Notes under the pieces: model-generated
The model's input: the letters and a program-made list of their open reading frames with translations, nothing else
What the model was told of the DNA's origin: nothing
Database searches by the model: none
Part shown: positions 52,670 through 64,000 of the stretch, one piece after another
Position numbering within the stretch: the first letter of the stretch is position 1
Layout: each line of letters begins with the position of its first letter
Assembly: GCA_019914995.1 (NCBI GenBank)
Contig: CM034132.1
Location: forward strand, 8,860,662 to 8,924,661
DNA length: 64,000 nt
From: Acanthochlamys bracteata
Taxonomy: Eukaryota; Streptophyta; Magnoliopsida; Pandanales; Velloziaceae
Reading direction: 5' to 3'
Translations under genes and position numbers: made by a program

Positions 52670-54562
52670 TTTTGTTATCCTTCGCAAAATAAATTATAAT
52701 GTTGATGAAGTATTGCTTTTTGTTTTTCAGCGTATGGAGAGATTGAAACAAACGATCAAAAACAAAAAAGGCACCGTAAACACACGTGCGTAGGGACACT
52801 CTCGTGCTTCTACGTTTTCTATTATGTCTAAATACATAGAATAAGTTTTAGTGGCAATTATAATAATTGAAGGAACATATGAACGGTGCGTTTGGATTTT
52901 ATTTTATTTTATTTTTTTATCTTATAATTTTTAATAAATTTTTATATTACTTTACAGAATTTTAAAAAATTTATTAATTTTTCTTAATTTTGTTGAAATA
53001 TAAACTTATAATTGATTTTTTGAAATATTTTCAAAATATTATACTTAAAAAGATCTCTATTTTATAATTACTCTCACACGTTCCGAAGCCAATCACTAAT
53101 TTATGATGTGTTTATTTTGAGTCAAATTTATTTTTTTTAAAATAATTTTAAAAATTAAATTAAAAAATTAATAATATTAAATATAAAATAAATTATATTA
53201 ATTTTGTATTAATAATAAGTTAAAATTAAATTTTCAAAAAAATAATATAAAAATTTATTTTATATTAAAAATAAATTTAATAAAAATTTATGTGCTTCAT
53301 GAACACGTCCTTAGTGTTCTTTTGGTTTCTCTTTTCTTTCTATTTGCTACGTCTCTAACTCTTTACATATGGTATTATTTCTTCACGTGATAAACGATAG
53401 AAATGGTAAGGAAATATGATGTATTGCGTTAACTTGTGAATTCAATGAATTTATGGAACTTGAATTCAAATTAAAAGAAATAAATCAACATACATATTTA
53501 AAAAAATTTCTCTTTTATCATTTTGTTGATTAGAAAGTCAGAAAAAAATTAATTAGTACCGAATTGAGTTTAAACTTTATTAATATATTTCTGACTCATA
53601 ATTTCTTATATTTACGATCAAATTAAAAATTGAAGCCTTAATACCGATAGAATAAGACCGATATGTACTGATGTGCGTGTTTTAAATTAAAGAGTGATTT
53701 ATATTTATCCAACACTATTTATATATATATATAGCTAAATTTATTTTTTAAAAATCTCAAAATAAAGTTTTTAAAGAAAAATTATTTATTTTAATCATTC
53801 CTAAATGACCTCTACACAAAGACCAGAAGGCCAGAAGCTGTTTAGAGTAGGTGTTTATAGCGCCTGAAACACAATTGACTACAGAACCTTTCTCATCCTT
53901 GCAATCCACAGCATATCTTATGAAAGTTAAGTACTTATTTACCGACCCACTAAATTTATTTTTAATACAAAATAAATAAAATAATTTATTTTTATCAAAA
54001 GTTTATTTTTCAAAATTTAATTTTAAAAATAAATTTTTTAATATAAATATTTTTATTTTAATTTGTTTAAACTCAAGTTAAACACGCCCTGAGAATGTGA
54101 AATCAATAATATCTACGAACTCTGGCAAAGATAAAAGAGTCCTAACTAGATACCATTGTAGGACAGCACCATGGTTGATGAGTATTGAAATAATGTAGAG
54201 GACATGACCATGGCCACATGTACTTTAACATCACCTGCCCGTGAGCAAAGTTTACTTAAGTTGTTATTAATATTACCCGAAGTAGGAAGGATATAATTAA
54301 TTGCTCCGTTTAATGTGTGTTTACGTATTCTTTGAACTAACTTTTTTCGCCCATATTTCAATTCTAATTCACTTTCATAAAAACTGAACACAATATTTTA
54401 GTTAAAACATTTCACTTTCAAAATTTACATTTTAAAACAAATAATTTAGTTTTTACAAAAATCACTTTCGAAGACTCATTTCAAAGCAAAAGAAATACGC
54501 CCTTAGCTTCCAAACTCAAGCGGCTCTAAAGATGCAAATGCAGATGATTACAAAAACTTAGG

Positions 54563-54822
54563 AGGCATTTTGTAGTGCTTATAAAATGAAAATTTTTTGA
54601 AATGGAAGATAATTTTGTTTTTTTAAAAAATGAGTTCTATGTTTTACTTTTAAAAAATAATAAAAATATATAATAAAAAAATTTCACTTGGTAAAATCTT
54701 TTTACACTATCTAAATTTTTAAATAAATTTTTTAAATATTTATAAAATATGTATTGAAAAATATAAAATAAAAAAAATTGAAAAACTGTTTATGATAAGC
54801 AGTACCAAACAGCCCTTTAGAA
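54563..54822. mobile_element. AT-rich MITE-like repeat, family A copy
   Basis: Begins ggcattttgtagtgcttata and ends aagcagtaccaaacagccc. A second shorter copy follows directly at 54830-55005 (aactgtttgaaagcgtttat ... ttcccaacgcacc). Confidence 0.55.
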
Positions 54823-55744
54823 CTGTTTGAAAGCGTTTATAAAATAAATTTTTTTAAAATAAAAATATTTTTATTTTTTTAATAATAAAAAAATTTTATT
54901 ACGTGAAAATTGTTTTATATTTTCTAAATATTTATAAAATATATATTAAAAAATATAAAATTAAAAATTAAAAAAAATGTTTGAGAAATGCAATTCCCAA
55001 CGCACCTATGCATGCCGAACAAACGTAAAACATTATATATACGAAATATTTGGGAGTGTTTAAAATAAAAATTATTTTATTATTTCTAGAAAAATAAGTT
55101 TGATTTTTTTACTTCAAAAAATTTTATATATACGTATATAATTTTCAAAAAGTTTCTAATTTTTTTAAATAAAAATATTGTAAAAATTTTATTAAAAAAT
55201 ATGAGAATTTTTTTGAATGAAAAGTAATAATTTACTTCAAACGATTTTTTTCATAAAATGTTGTAAGTAACAGGAATTTTTTTTTTTTTTTTAATTAAAT
55301 GTTGACATTGAGTCCACAACTATTTGGCACTACCTCAAAAGAAAAACATAACTTTAAATAAAAAATAAATTTTAAAATTAAAAATTTAACTAAACTCTGA
55401 ATAATAGATCTTTTCATTTCCTTCTATGAATATGGTTTCATTTAGGGCGTGTTTACCAGGGGTGGAAAGTAGAGTTTTGAGTGAAGTAGAATTTTTAGGA
55501 AATAAATTTAAAAAATAAAATTAAAAATTAAAAATATTTAATAAAAAATAAAATTTTATATTAATTATATATTTATAGTAAGTGTTAAATTTAAAAAAAT
55601 TTTATTGATAAAAAATTTATTTTAATTTTTATATGTATTTATGTGAAATTTGAGTTTGAGGGAAGTAGAGTTTGGGGTGTTGGTAAACACACCCTTGCTT
55701 TTAAAAACAACCGACTACTTCCCTCGAGTCTGTTATGGGTTTTC

Positions 55745-56015
55745 AAAACTCCATAACTTTTTCGTATTAAATTTTAAATTTTAAATAATTTATATATTTT
55801 AATTACATAAAAAATTTAGAATTTTATTTTTTTATACGAAATTTTAATTTTAATTTTTTTATTTGTATACTTCTCAATACACTTATATTTTTTAATTTTT
55901 AACATATTTTTAAAATCTATTAAAATATAAATAATAAACTTTATTTTCATTTTAGTTTTAAAAAATTCTATTTTCTAATTTTTACTTTAAAAAAATTCGG
56001 ACATCTAAAAACACG
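55745..56015. repeat. AT-rich repeat, family B copy
   Basis: Block order as in 31010-31235 and 32040-32310 (tatattttaattacata, aaatttagaattttattt, tatacttctcaatacactta, ending aaaacacgcctttc). Confidence 0.55.
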
Positions 56016-56232
56016 CCTTTCTATGATTTCATTCAGGCAAGTAGTTTCCTAGAAGCAAAGCAATCCCATCAATCCCTATCAAGATTCTTCTACATATATA
56101 TTCAAATAAACAAAGAAACAAAATATTTATTCAATAGATTTCAGAGTTCATAGAACGAAAACAAAGAATTTGCTCCGCCTATAATTCCTAAGAAGCTCAC
56201 TACACAAAGGAGCAGAAGAAGAAAATTCGAAG

Positions 56233-58615
56233 ATGGGTTTTCCTTCAGCTCCCGTTTACTTTGTAATTTTCGCAATCTTTGGAGCTGCTTCTGTAGACGC
56301 ATGGGGGAAAGAAGGTCATTACATGGTCTGCAAAATCGCAGAGGTTTGCAAAAATCTTCCCTTCAAATTTTTAGTACGCATTTCAATTGATACAAAAGCT
56401 TGTAATTTATGAAAGAGCAATCGATATTTTTGTAGAGTTTCTTCAGTGACGCAACTGCTAGTGCAGTGCAAGATCTTCTGCCGCCGGTTGCAGGAGGCAA
56501 CTTAGCGGAGGTTTGTTCATGGCCAGACGAAGTAAGGCTTCATTATCGGTGGTCAGGACCTCTGCATTACATCGACACACCTGGAGTCTGCACTTTCCAG
56601 TACTCAAGTAATTCAATCTTCTCTTCTGCATTCAGAACTTCGAATTAATTTCTTCGAAATTAGTAGTTCTTGGGTTTATTTTAGTTATGAATTTAATTTG
56701 AATTCATGGAGAAGAAGCTGAAAATGAAAGGTTGTGGTTGCTTAGAAGCAACGTAGAAAGTGACTTACTTTCTAACAAGTGATTTGTGTGAGAAGAGAAT
56801 TCTATCCGCATTTTGCATGAGCTCAACTTTGGATTCTTTTAGGTTCAGCATATTCCAGTATGAATAGAATCATTCTGTATCGGTTAAGTCAATGACATTA
56901 AAAATCTCATATCATGCAGTTGCAATGCTTATATACAATTCTATGTCTATGTGAGCGTACGATGTATCTAACAGTAAGGAAAATAAGCTTCCCTAACAAA
57001 TAAAATTCAATAAAAGTAAGTTCAAAATAATAACTGAAACACGTGATATAAAATTTAGAATAAAATTTTGATAAAAATAAAATTCGATATAAAAATAAAT
57101 AGCAATTATAATTACGAACTTAAAAATTTTGAGAGAGAAAGTAAAATTATGTGGTATAAAAACATGCCCTTAATTGACTATATATTTATATAGTCACGTA
57201 GAACATTCAAGTTCAGCTTGAGAAAAACGTAAGGCTTATTTATTTTGTTGGAAAGTGACTCGTAAAGTATTTTTTTTCACAGAAAACTATCTTTTCAATG
57301 ACTTTTTATGTTTACTTTCATAAATTTTTTTTCACAAACTCATTTTTAAAAACTCACTTTCCGATCATTTACGGATAAATAAAACACGCCTATAGTGGTG
57401 TTGATGTAGAAGCAGTTTATGTACCATGGCCAACAAAGAACTTAGTCAATATGCATCAGGGGACTGCCACAATGATAAAGGACAACAGAATATGTGCGTC
57501 GTAGGAGCAATCAATAACTACACTGAGCAACTACAGAACTATGGGGATTCCTCTACAAGTTGTAAGAGTCTTACCACTACAAAAACTTCCCAAGAATCGA
57601 ATTCTATGAATGATTAACTTGACAATGTGTTCAAACACAGATAACTTGACAGAGAGCTTGATGTTTCTTGCACATTTCGTCGGAGATGTTCACCAGCCTT
57701 TACATGTGGGTTATGGTGAGGATGAAGGGGGCAATACCATCATCGTTCATTGGTACCGTAGAAAGACGAACCTTCACCATGTACATAACTCTTCCTAAAT
57801 TTCTCTCCTGGAAAATTTTTTCACAACCTCAAACAGTAACATGTTTCTTCATGAAGGTATGGGATGTGAATATTATAGAGACTGCTATGGCCGATTTCTA
57901 CCACAATGATCTCAGTCCTATGATAGATGCTATTCAAACTAACATCTCGGTAAGTTTGTGTTCTAGTGTTTTGAATTCTGTGATACAAAATGAATTTGAT
58001 ATTCAGACCAAAAGTTCTGAACTTGAATTGTCTGTTTTTGTAGAATGTTTGGTCGAATGAGGTTGAAGGTTGGGGAACTTGTAGTGGAAGATCATTAACT
58101 TGCGCCAACACGTAAGTATCAAACATTTTGTCCCTGAGAAGAAAACAGAAATTGTTTTGGTTAAGTTGGAAGGAAAATTTTCAGATAAGTCTCTACAACT
58201 AAACAAGTAGTAACAAGATGAAACCTGAGGCAAAAGGAATTGAACAAACTGCCTTAACAAGTACAGATAGTTTGGCATTAATTAATGAACATATGCGATC
58301 CCTGAAGAATGATAAATTTTGCAGATTTGCTTCGGAGAGCATAAGGCTAGCATGCCAATATGCCTATAAGGATGTTGAACAAGACGCCACCCTAGAAGGT
58401 AAGAAGATACACCCAGGCCAGGTTATTTACATTAGTATATATGATTATTCGTTCATTAAGCATTAAATTACAAAACGATTTTAACAGATGATTATTTCTA
58501 CTCACGGCTACCAATTGTTGAGAAGAGGATGGCACAAGCAGGTGTAAGATTGGCAGCGATACTTAACAGGGTTTTTGGTTCTAATGCTGGTGGAAGAAAG
58601 CTCCAGTTATCATAG
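56233..58615 (+). CDS. S1/P1-type zinc-dependent endonuclease, secreted
   Basis: Exons 56233-56343, 56436-56607, 57460-57561, 57641-57780, 57857-57949, 58044-58111, 58325-58398 and 58488-58615 join in frame to 295 residues. A signal peptide (hydrophobic PVYFVIFAIFGAASVDA) ends just before Trp24, which becomes residue 1 of the mature enzyme as required in the S1/P1 family. Zinc ligands are all visible: Trp24, His29 (GKEGH), Asp68 (WPDE), His81 (LHYID), His140, Asp144 and His150 (HFVGDVHQPLH), His174 and Asp178 (HHVWD). These nucleases cut single-stranded DNA and RNA, work in vacuole or apoplast, and are linked to senescence and cell death. It resembles Arabidopsis ENDO1-ENDO4 but cannot be assigned to one. 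The exon 2/3 junction is fixed by the conserved RDCH motif. Confidence 0.93.
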
Positions 58616-59170
58616 ACCAAGAAATAGCTAAGTGCGCATTGTTGACAGACATCTAAAAAAAGAGTCTAATTGCTACTTACTGATATATATCTGATTTCAC
58701 AGTATTTTTATGCTCTGAGTACCTATCAGTTAGACTTCGCATTCTCAATGATTGTTGTTAGTAGTTAGTATTCGAATTAGTATGTATTCTATCACCTAAA
58801 GTTCTAAACCATTTGGTAAGGTCTAGAAGCTTGTATCAGTTCTTACCATATAATAAGCAGGAGAACGAATTTGATGTCCTTAGACATCAATGTTGCAGTT
58901 CTAGCAATGAGTTTCTATCCTTAATCATAAGTGTATTTGATATTACTCATGTTTCAACTTTCAACCATCATTAAATGAATAAAGAGATATTCAGTATGCC
59001 AGGGTTATGTATTACAGAAATTCCTTATAGGAACAGATGCACTTTCATCGCACAATCAGGTGATAGTTGTGGACATATAATACCTATGCAATAGGGAGAT
59101 TGTGGGCGAAAAGAATCTATGATCTTGTGGACAACTTACAATCGTATGCTGCCATGATGCAATTGCTTCA
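58616..59170. other. convergent 3' spacer between nuclease and ABA4
   Basis: About 555 bases holding the 3' UTRs of both genes. aaatgaataaa at about 58973 could be a nuclease poly(A) signal. No further coding sequence. Confidence 0.6.
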
Positions 59171-60422
59171 TCAGTGCACTCTTGCCCTCTTTGTCAAGAT
59201 CTTAGTGATCACATGAACAAGAATTCCAATTGGGCAGAAAAGTAAGCATAAAGAGATTGAATGCCTAGTCTCAGTGTTGCTCTTTAAACCATCGAGGAAA
59301 ACTTGCCTGTGCTGACGTTAAAAGACGAAGAATAAGTTTCTTGCTGCTCCAGAAAAGGGGAAAAGCAAAACGTAAATGAGGTATAGAAGTTCACCTTGCA
59401 GCAAATAAGTCCACAGCCAGTAAGTGAATCCAAGCAGAAGCTACAGTCATTTGATTTGTGAACATTCTTGATATGCCAGGTAACTGCAACCGTGCATATG
59501 AAACATAATTCAAGAAACATAAAAAAAAAGACCAGATAGTTAGGAGACATGACACAAGAAATAACTTAAAACACATGCAACTCCTATCATGCAAATGACA
59601 ACTTAGCAAGAGTAAAACCAAATATTGCACCTCTGGAAGCCAGTACTTGCTTGCAAACATCAACCTCAATGTGTCTGGAGACCATGCGAGGTAAAGAAGG
59701 AATGCATAAAGAATTCCTAAGACAACATAAGGAACATTGCTCTCTACGACCATTCTAGTCTGCAACTCAGACACCAGAAACTGTACAAGATGAGCAGGGT
59801 GCTGGCTGCATCCAAATCATATAGACGACATAACAATACATGATACAGTTACCAGTTTGGCATTCGGGGCTAGAACCATAAGACTATAGAACGGGAGCAC
59901 ACCAACAGTTCCCCAAGTAAAGGCAGCGCTAGCAATTTGCGTATTGCTTGAAAACACTGTAGGTCAATAACTTTTGTATATTTATTTCAAATAAATAAAC
60001 AATAAGTAAACTTTTGCAGATAACTAAAAAAGACCAAAGCAAAGGAACTTCCAAACTGCCAAAATTTTGAATATGAACGAGTATGTCACAAATGGAGCTA
60101 AAAGCTCGAACTTCTGCATGAGGGCATGTGCTTTGTTTTTTCTCAATCAATACTAGTATAAAAGACATGCAACACGTAACAAATTTTTAGTGGCAAAGCA
60201 CAATATGGTAGTGTAATACTTACATGAAGCAGAGGTGGATATTTTTCTTCTGAAGGTGAATTTTGCAACTGGGTAAGGGATAAACTTTAGTCCACCCATA
60301 AAACTCCAAGCAGTACCACATTTGCATACTTGAGGACTCTGCTTTATAAGAAGCCCTATCTTCATGCTTTTATTGAGAAAGACAGGTTGCCTTTCCAATG
60401 TTATAGGAGCTTGATGTAGCAT
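59171..60422 (-). CDS. ABA4: ABA4, neoxanthin-synthesis membrane protein (DUF4281)
   Basis: Minus-strand exons 60224-60422, 59853-59956, 59631-59759, 59395-59483 and 59171-59306 join in frame to 218 residues, close to the 220 of Arabidopsis ABA4 as I recall it. Conserved parts line up: [10 protein letters not shown] in the transit region, [43 protein letters not shown], the stretch [40 protein letters not shown], and [19 protein letters not shown]. Four hydrophobic segments fit a plastid membrane protein. ABA4 is required for neoxanthin formation from violaxanthin, a precursor route to abscisic acid. An acceptor (gttgcag) lies 13 bases before the ATG on the gene strand, so the leader is probably spliced. 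The first acceptor-donor pair was chosen to keep frame; exon 2 could in principle start elsewhere. Confidence 0.92.
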
Positions 60423-63400
60423 GAACCTTAAAGCCTGTGCCTGCAACAGAATTCAATGCATAAAATAGCCTGAAGAGAATACGAACTGCTTTAGATATAA
60501 AGTTATAGGGCTTGGCATTAGAGCATGTATACACATCAATAGGTCAAAACAATGATTGACAGCCTGAAGGTCTGTGTAGCTGTCAAGTACCAAAAAGTTC
60601 TCTAATTAACAGAGTTTGAAACAAAAAGAGAAATACCAAATATCTTGCCTGCACTGTTGCATGTCAAGAAATATGTACAATCAAGTAACTTACTGCATAT
60701 AAAAAACAAACCATTCGTACACTCAGATGTACAAGGGGACGAATCATGTGAAATGGAAGAACTCATAAAACTGGAATGAAAGTCCCACATTTTTCATCCC
60801 TGATCTTGCCTTGGATTGAAGGAAGTTTCTTTTCAAGATCCAGCAAAACCACTTCAAATTCACTTTGTCTGGAATCGATAAAAGGCAGATGCTGTCTACC
60901 GCAACCATTCGACCCTTCTCAATATAGAAATAGCTTTCTTTCCTATAAAATTTTAACTGATTATAGAGTTTACTTGTCTTCGTGTTCCGATTTTAATCAA
61001 TATAGAGATTTAGTAGTATAATTAGTATTAAAGCTCGCCACAATTAAGAGGAGTCCATTTCAAACTTGTCAATAGAATCTTCATGAAGAAAGATGTATGA
61101 ATTTGTGAACTACCTCCATTAACTTGACTTCATCCTTTCTAGCATTTACTGTTTTGCAAAGAATAAATTGGAACTCCATTTTGCAAAATGTAGCCGATAG
61201 CCAGCATTCAGTGGTCAGGCCAGAGAGCTAAAAACCACTATAACTTTCAGGCATCGCATGCAATAATATACATTTTACAACAAAAGCATCCAAATCTATC
61301 TCCAATCGATTGGGTAAGTTAAATATCTACTTCGTTTCAATTTTATTTCTTTACCATTTGATTGATTTCTACGAAAAGGAAAGAAACCAAGGCAGCTTTA
61401 TCTCAAAGACAAAACTAAATGTAGTTGTTTCTAACACATAGCTATCTCAAAGACAAAACCAAACTTAGTCCCACAAAGAAAGAAGGCTTAGGATTTTCTT
61501 CTTCTATGAATCCTATCCAATAAAGATAAGTTAGCATGAACCACGACCACTGAGTCTCTACAGATCTATAAATTTTAGCAAAAATTAAAGGTTGTTCTTT
61601 CATAACAACGGCTTGAAGCAACTTCCACATCTACTAAAATCTAACTTGCCAGGAAATCAAGAACTAGTCCAAGGCCAAATCTTTTCAAATTCAATCCGAC
61701 ATAAATAAAGACACATCTCACAACCAAAAAAAAAACTAGAATCAAGCACAATTCAGATAACAAATAAACTTTTTTGAGCAAAAAGATTACACCTCTGAAA
61801 ATTTTGAGAAAAATGGGTTGCAAGAGATTGAAGAAGAAGGCACCATCATCATCACCATCTCCACTATCAGGGTTAAGACTCTTCTGTTTCTTTAATAATT
61901 GCTATATGTGGGATAAATTTTGTAAAAGAACAAGAAACAAGTGTGCACCGGTCCACAAACAAAGGCTACAGACAAGAACAAGTGGAGGCCGCAATAATTA
62001 TCAGCACGACTACTGTTCTGACACCTTGCTCTCTACTGAAATTAGTCTAGAGAGAGCAGAAAAAATAAGCACATTTAAGTGCGTATTTCAAATACTGATA
62101 ATTAAATTTTATAAAATATAAAATTAAAATTAAAAATTTTGAAAATAAAATAAAAATAAAAATTAATATTTATATTTCAATAATTTTTAAAAATATATTA
62201 AAAATTAGAAATATATTTATATTAAAAATATATAAATATAAACATTAAAATTAAAATTAAAATTTTGCATATAAAAAAAATTTTTAAATTTTTTATATAA
62301 TTAAAATATATAAACAGTTTAGAACTTAAAATTTATTGAGATAACAAAAAAATTACGAGCGTTTGTATTTTCATTCAAAATAAAAATTTTGCAAAAAAAT
62401 TTTTGGTTTGCGATTTCAAACAAGTTCAATTTTTTTTGTTGAAAAAAAAAATATTAGAGGAACGGTGATCCGATTTGACCCGTTAATAAATCAACTCTGG
62501 ACCCAGAAGTGATTCAGGTCGGGTCAAGTCAAAAGTCAAAATTATATTTTGTGTGCTTTTTCTTTTTTATTTTCTTAGTATGTCATGCGCACACAATTTT
62601 GTATTTATTTACATCTCACCCACTAACATCAAAGTTTTTTAATAAATTATTAGAAGATAGCTGGTACGCTCTGGACGTGTTTATCTTAAAATAAATTTTA
62701 TTTTTTTTAAAGTAATTTTTAAAAATTTAAATATTTATAAAACTAAATTTTATATTTATTTTATACTGAAAATTTACTTAAAAATTAAATTTTAAAATAA
62801 ACTTTTGATAGAAATAAATTTTATTATTTTGTATTAAAAATAGAGATTTAAAAAATAAATTAATATTGAAAGTAATATTTTAATTAAAGATTATTTTTGC
62901 CGGAAATATGATGCTAATCAAATTATTCAATTCTCCGTTGCCACTGACTTGCTTGACTTCTCATTTTTTGAATGCATGTTCGTCGAAAGATGGTTTTTCT
63001 AACACAAAAAAATGCAGCAATATTAAATGACTAAAATTTTTGTGATAACTTATGTTGACCCTTATGCTTTTCTGTTTTTAAAAAAAAATCCATCATTCGT
63101 TTTCTAACATTCTTCACGTAACATTTTTGAGCTGCAAGACGCGCTTGATTGAATTTAATAGTGCTTATAAAATATAATTTTTTTAAAATAAAAATATTTT
63201 TATTTTTTATTTTTAAAAAAATAATTAAGATATGTAATAAAAATTTTTACTATATAAAATTTTTTTATTTTTTTTAAATTTTTAAATAAAATTTTTAAAT
63301 AATTATAAAATATATAATAAAAATATAAATTAAAAAAATTAAAAAAACGTTTGAAAAATACAATCCCAAACGTCTCCCTAATAAAAGCTTTTTGTAATAA

Positions 63401-64000
63401 ACATTTTTTAGAATGTTTGAAAGTGCTTGCTTTATTTTAAAAAAATTACATATGTTATAATAAATTTTATACAATGTTTAATTTTAAAAATTAAAATACA
63501 AATAAATTATATTATATAATCTATATATATATATAATTTTTATTTTTAGAATTAAATTTATTTTTTGAAAGCTCTAAATAAATTCTATTTAAAAAAATTT
63601 TTTAAGCACTTTTAAATATTTTCAAAGTAGACGAAAGATCAATGACGTACGAAGATTTCACACAATTTTGATTTTCTATAAAGAAAAGTTAGGTTTACAT
63701 ATCCTTTAGATTTAGTTGTTTCGGCAAAAAATTATATTTATAAATCACTTTAAATAAAAAATAAATATAAAAAATTAATTCAATTTTTTCGGCTGGAAAC
63801 TGCACTTTCAACACTCATATTTAAAATAAAAAAAAAGTTTCAAATTTAATTTTAATATAAATTAATTTATTTTTACCGATCACTCTTTTAAATAATTAAT
63901 TTTTTAAAACTCACTTTTAAAATTTCAATTTCAACTAGTAAACATACCCTGAGATGCAAAGATAGCTATGACAATACTAACAATAAAGTACAAACAAAAA
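60423..64000. other. ABA4 upstream region and AT-rich spacer
   Basis: From 60423 to about 61800 the sequence is of normal composition and should contain the ABA4 leader exon and promoter; I could not place the leader exon. A 102-codon ATG frame at 61813-62121 (starts MGCKRLKKKAPSSS) is unassigned. From 62080 on the sequence is AT-rich repeats, with a family B-like copy at about 62095-62350, a short family C-like patch (gatccgatttgacccg) at 62467, and a family A copy at 63152-63380. Confidence 0.55.
63152..63380. mobile_element. AT-rich MITE-like repeat, family A copy
   Basis: Begins tttaatagtgcttataaaat and ends caatcccaaacgtctcccta, complete block order, same orientation as 5081-5306. Confidence 0.6.

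Larger units (their letters stand above)
52670..56232. other. intergenic between bHLH and nuclease genes
   Basis: About 3.5 kb, almost entirely AT-rich repeats of families A and B, including 54563-54822, 54830-55005, 55050-55260, 55455-55695 and 55745-56015. No gene was seen; the 81-codon minus-strand frame at 54146-54391 is not supported. The nuclease leader starts near 56100, with catatatattc at about 56094 as a possible TATA box. Confidence 0.6.

Noticed and set aside
61442-61823. Minus-strand frames upstream of ABA4 as possible first exon
   Set aside because: No plastid-targeting character that joins in frame to the ABA4 exon at 60422, and ABA4 already has full length without them.

Overview
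This window looks like nuclear DNA from a eudicot plant. The genes are split by many GT..AG introns, several proteins belong to plant-only families, and the spaces between genes are very AT-rich and full of short DNA-transposon relics. I see no bacterial, organellar or viral features, no rRNA and no CRISPR. No tRNA gene caught my eye, but I could not run a tRNA search. No species can be named from the sequence.

Layout, left to right. (1) 683-961 (+): last exon of an unrecognised gene with a very acidic C-terminus. (2) 1575-3776 (+): five-exon receptor-like cytoplasmic kinase of the DUF26/CRK group without an ectodomain (CRK43-like). (3) 5967-14176 (-): ten-exon homologue of 1-deoxy-D-xylulose-5-phosphate synthase, whose catalytic and cofactor residues are largely replaced (type III, DXL3-like). 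(4) About 14.6-20.7 kb: gene-free, made of DNA-transposon relics. (5) 20838-28017 (+): five-exon mannose-6-phosphate isomerase with a 21-codon upstream ORF and a decayed RTE LINE in intron 2. (6) About 28-33 kb: repeats and one less AT-rich island. (7) 32939-34536 (-): R2R3-MYB of the MYB62/MYB2 type. (8) 34.5-42.2 kb: repeat-rich spacer. (9) 42276-46391 (+): eight-exon alpha/beta hydrolase. (10) 49050-52669 (+): bHLH factor of the BEE1/BEE3 type. (11) 56233-58615 (+): S1/P1-type zinc nuclease with signal peptide. (12) 59171-60422 (-): ABA4, needed for neoxanthin synthesis, convergent with the nuclease. (13) 60.4-64 kb: ABA4 upstream region and repeats.

There is no operon logic. From memory of Arabidopsis gene order, PMI2/DIN9 and ABA4 are neighbours on lower chromosome 1 and MYB62, ENDO2, CRK43 and BEE3 lie on the same arm, so the window looks like a syntenic block. 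Several genes touch plastid isoprenoid/carotenoid and hormone biology (DXS-like, ABA4, BEE-like, MYB62-like), but this is loose association only. The most interesting items are the degenerate but intact DXS-like protein, duplicated splice acceptors in two genes, the PMI upstream ORF, a mini-CACTA element filling most of a bHLH intron, and at least two high-copy AT-rich repeat families.
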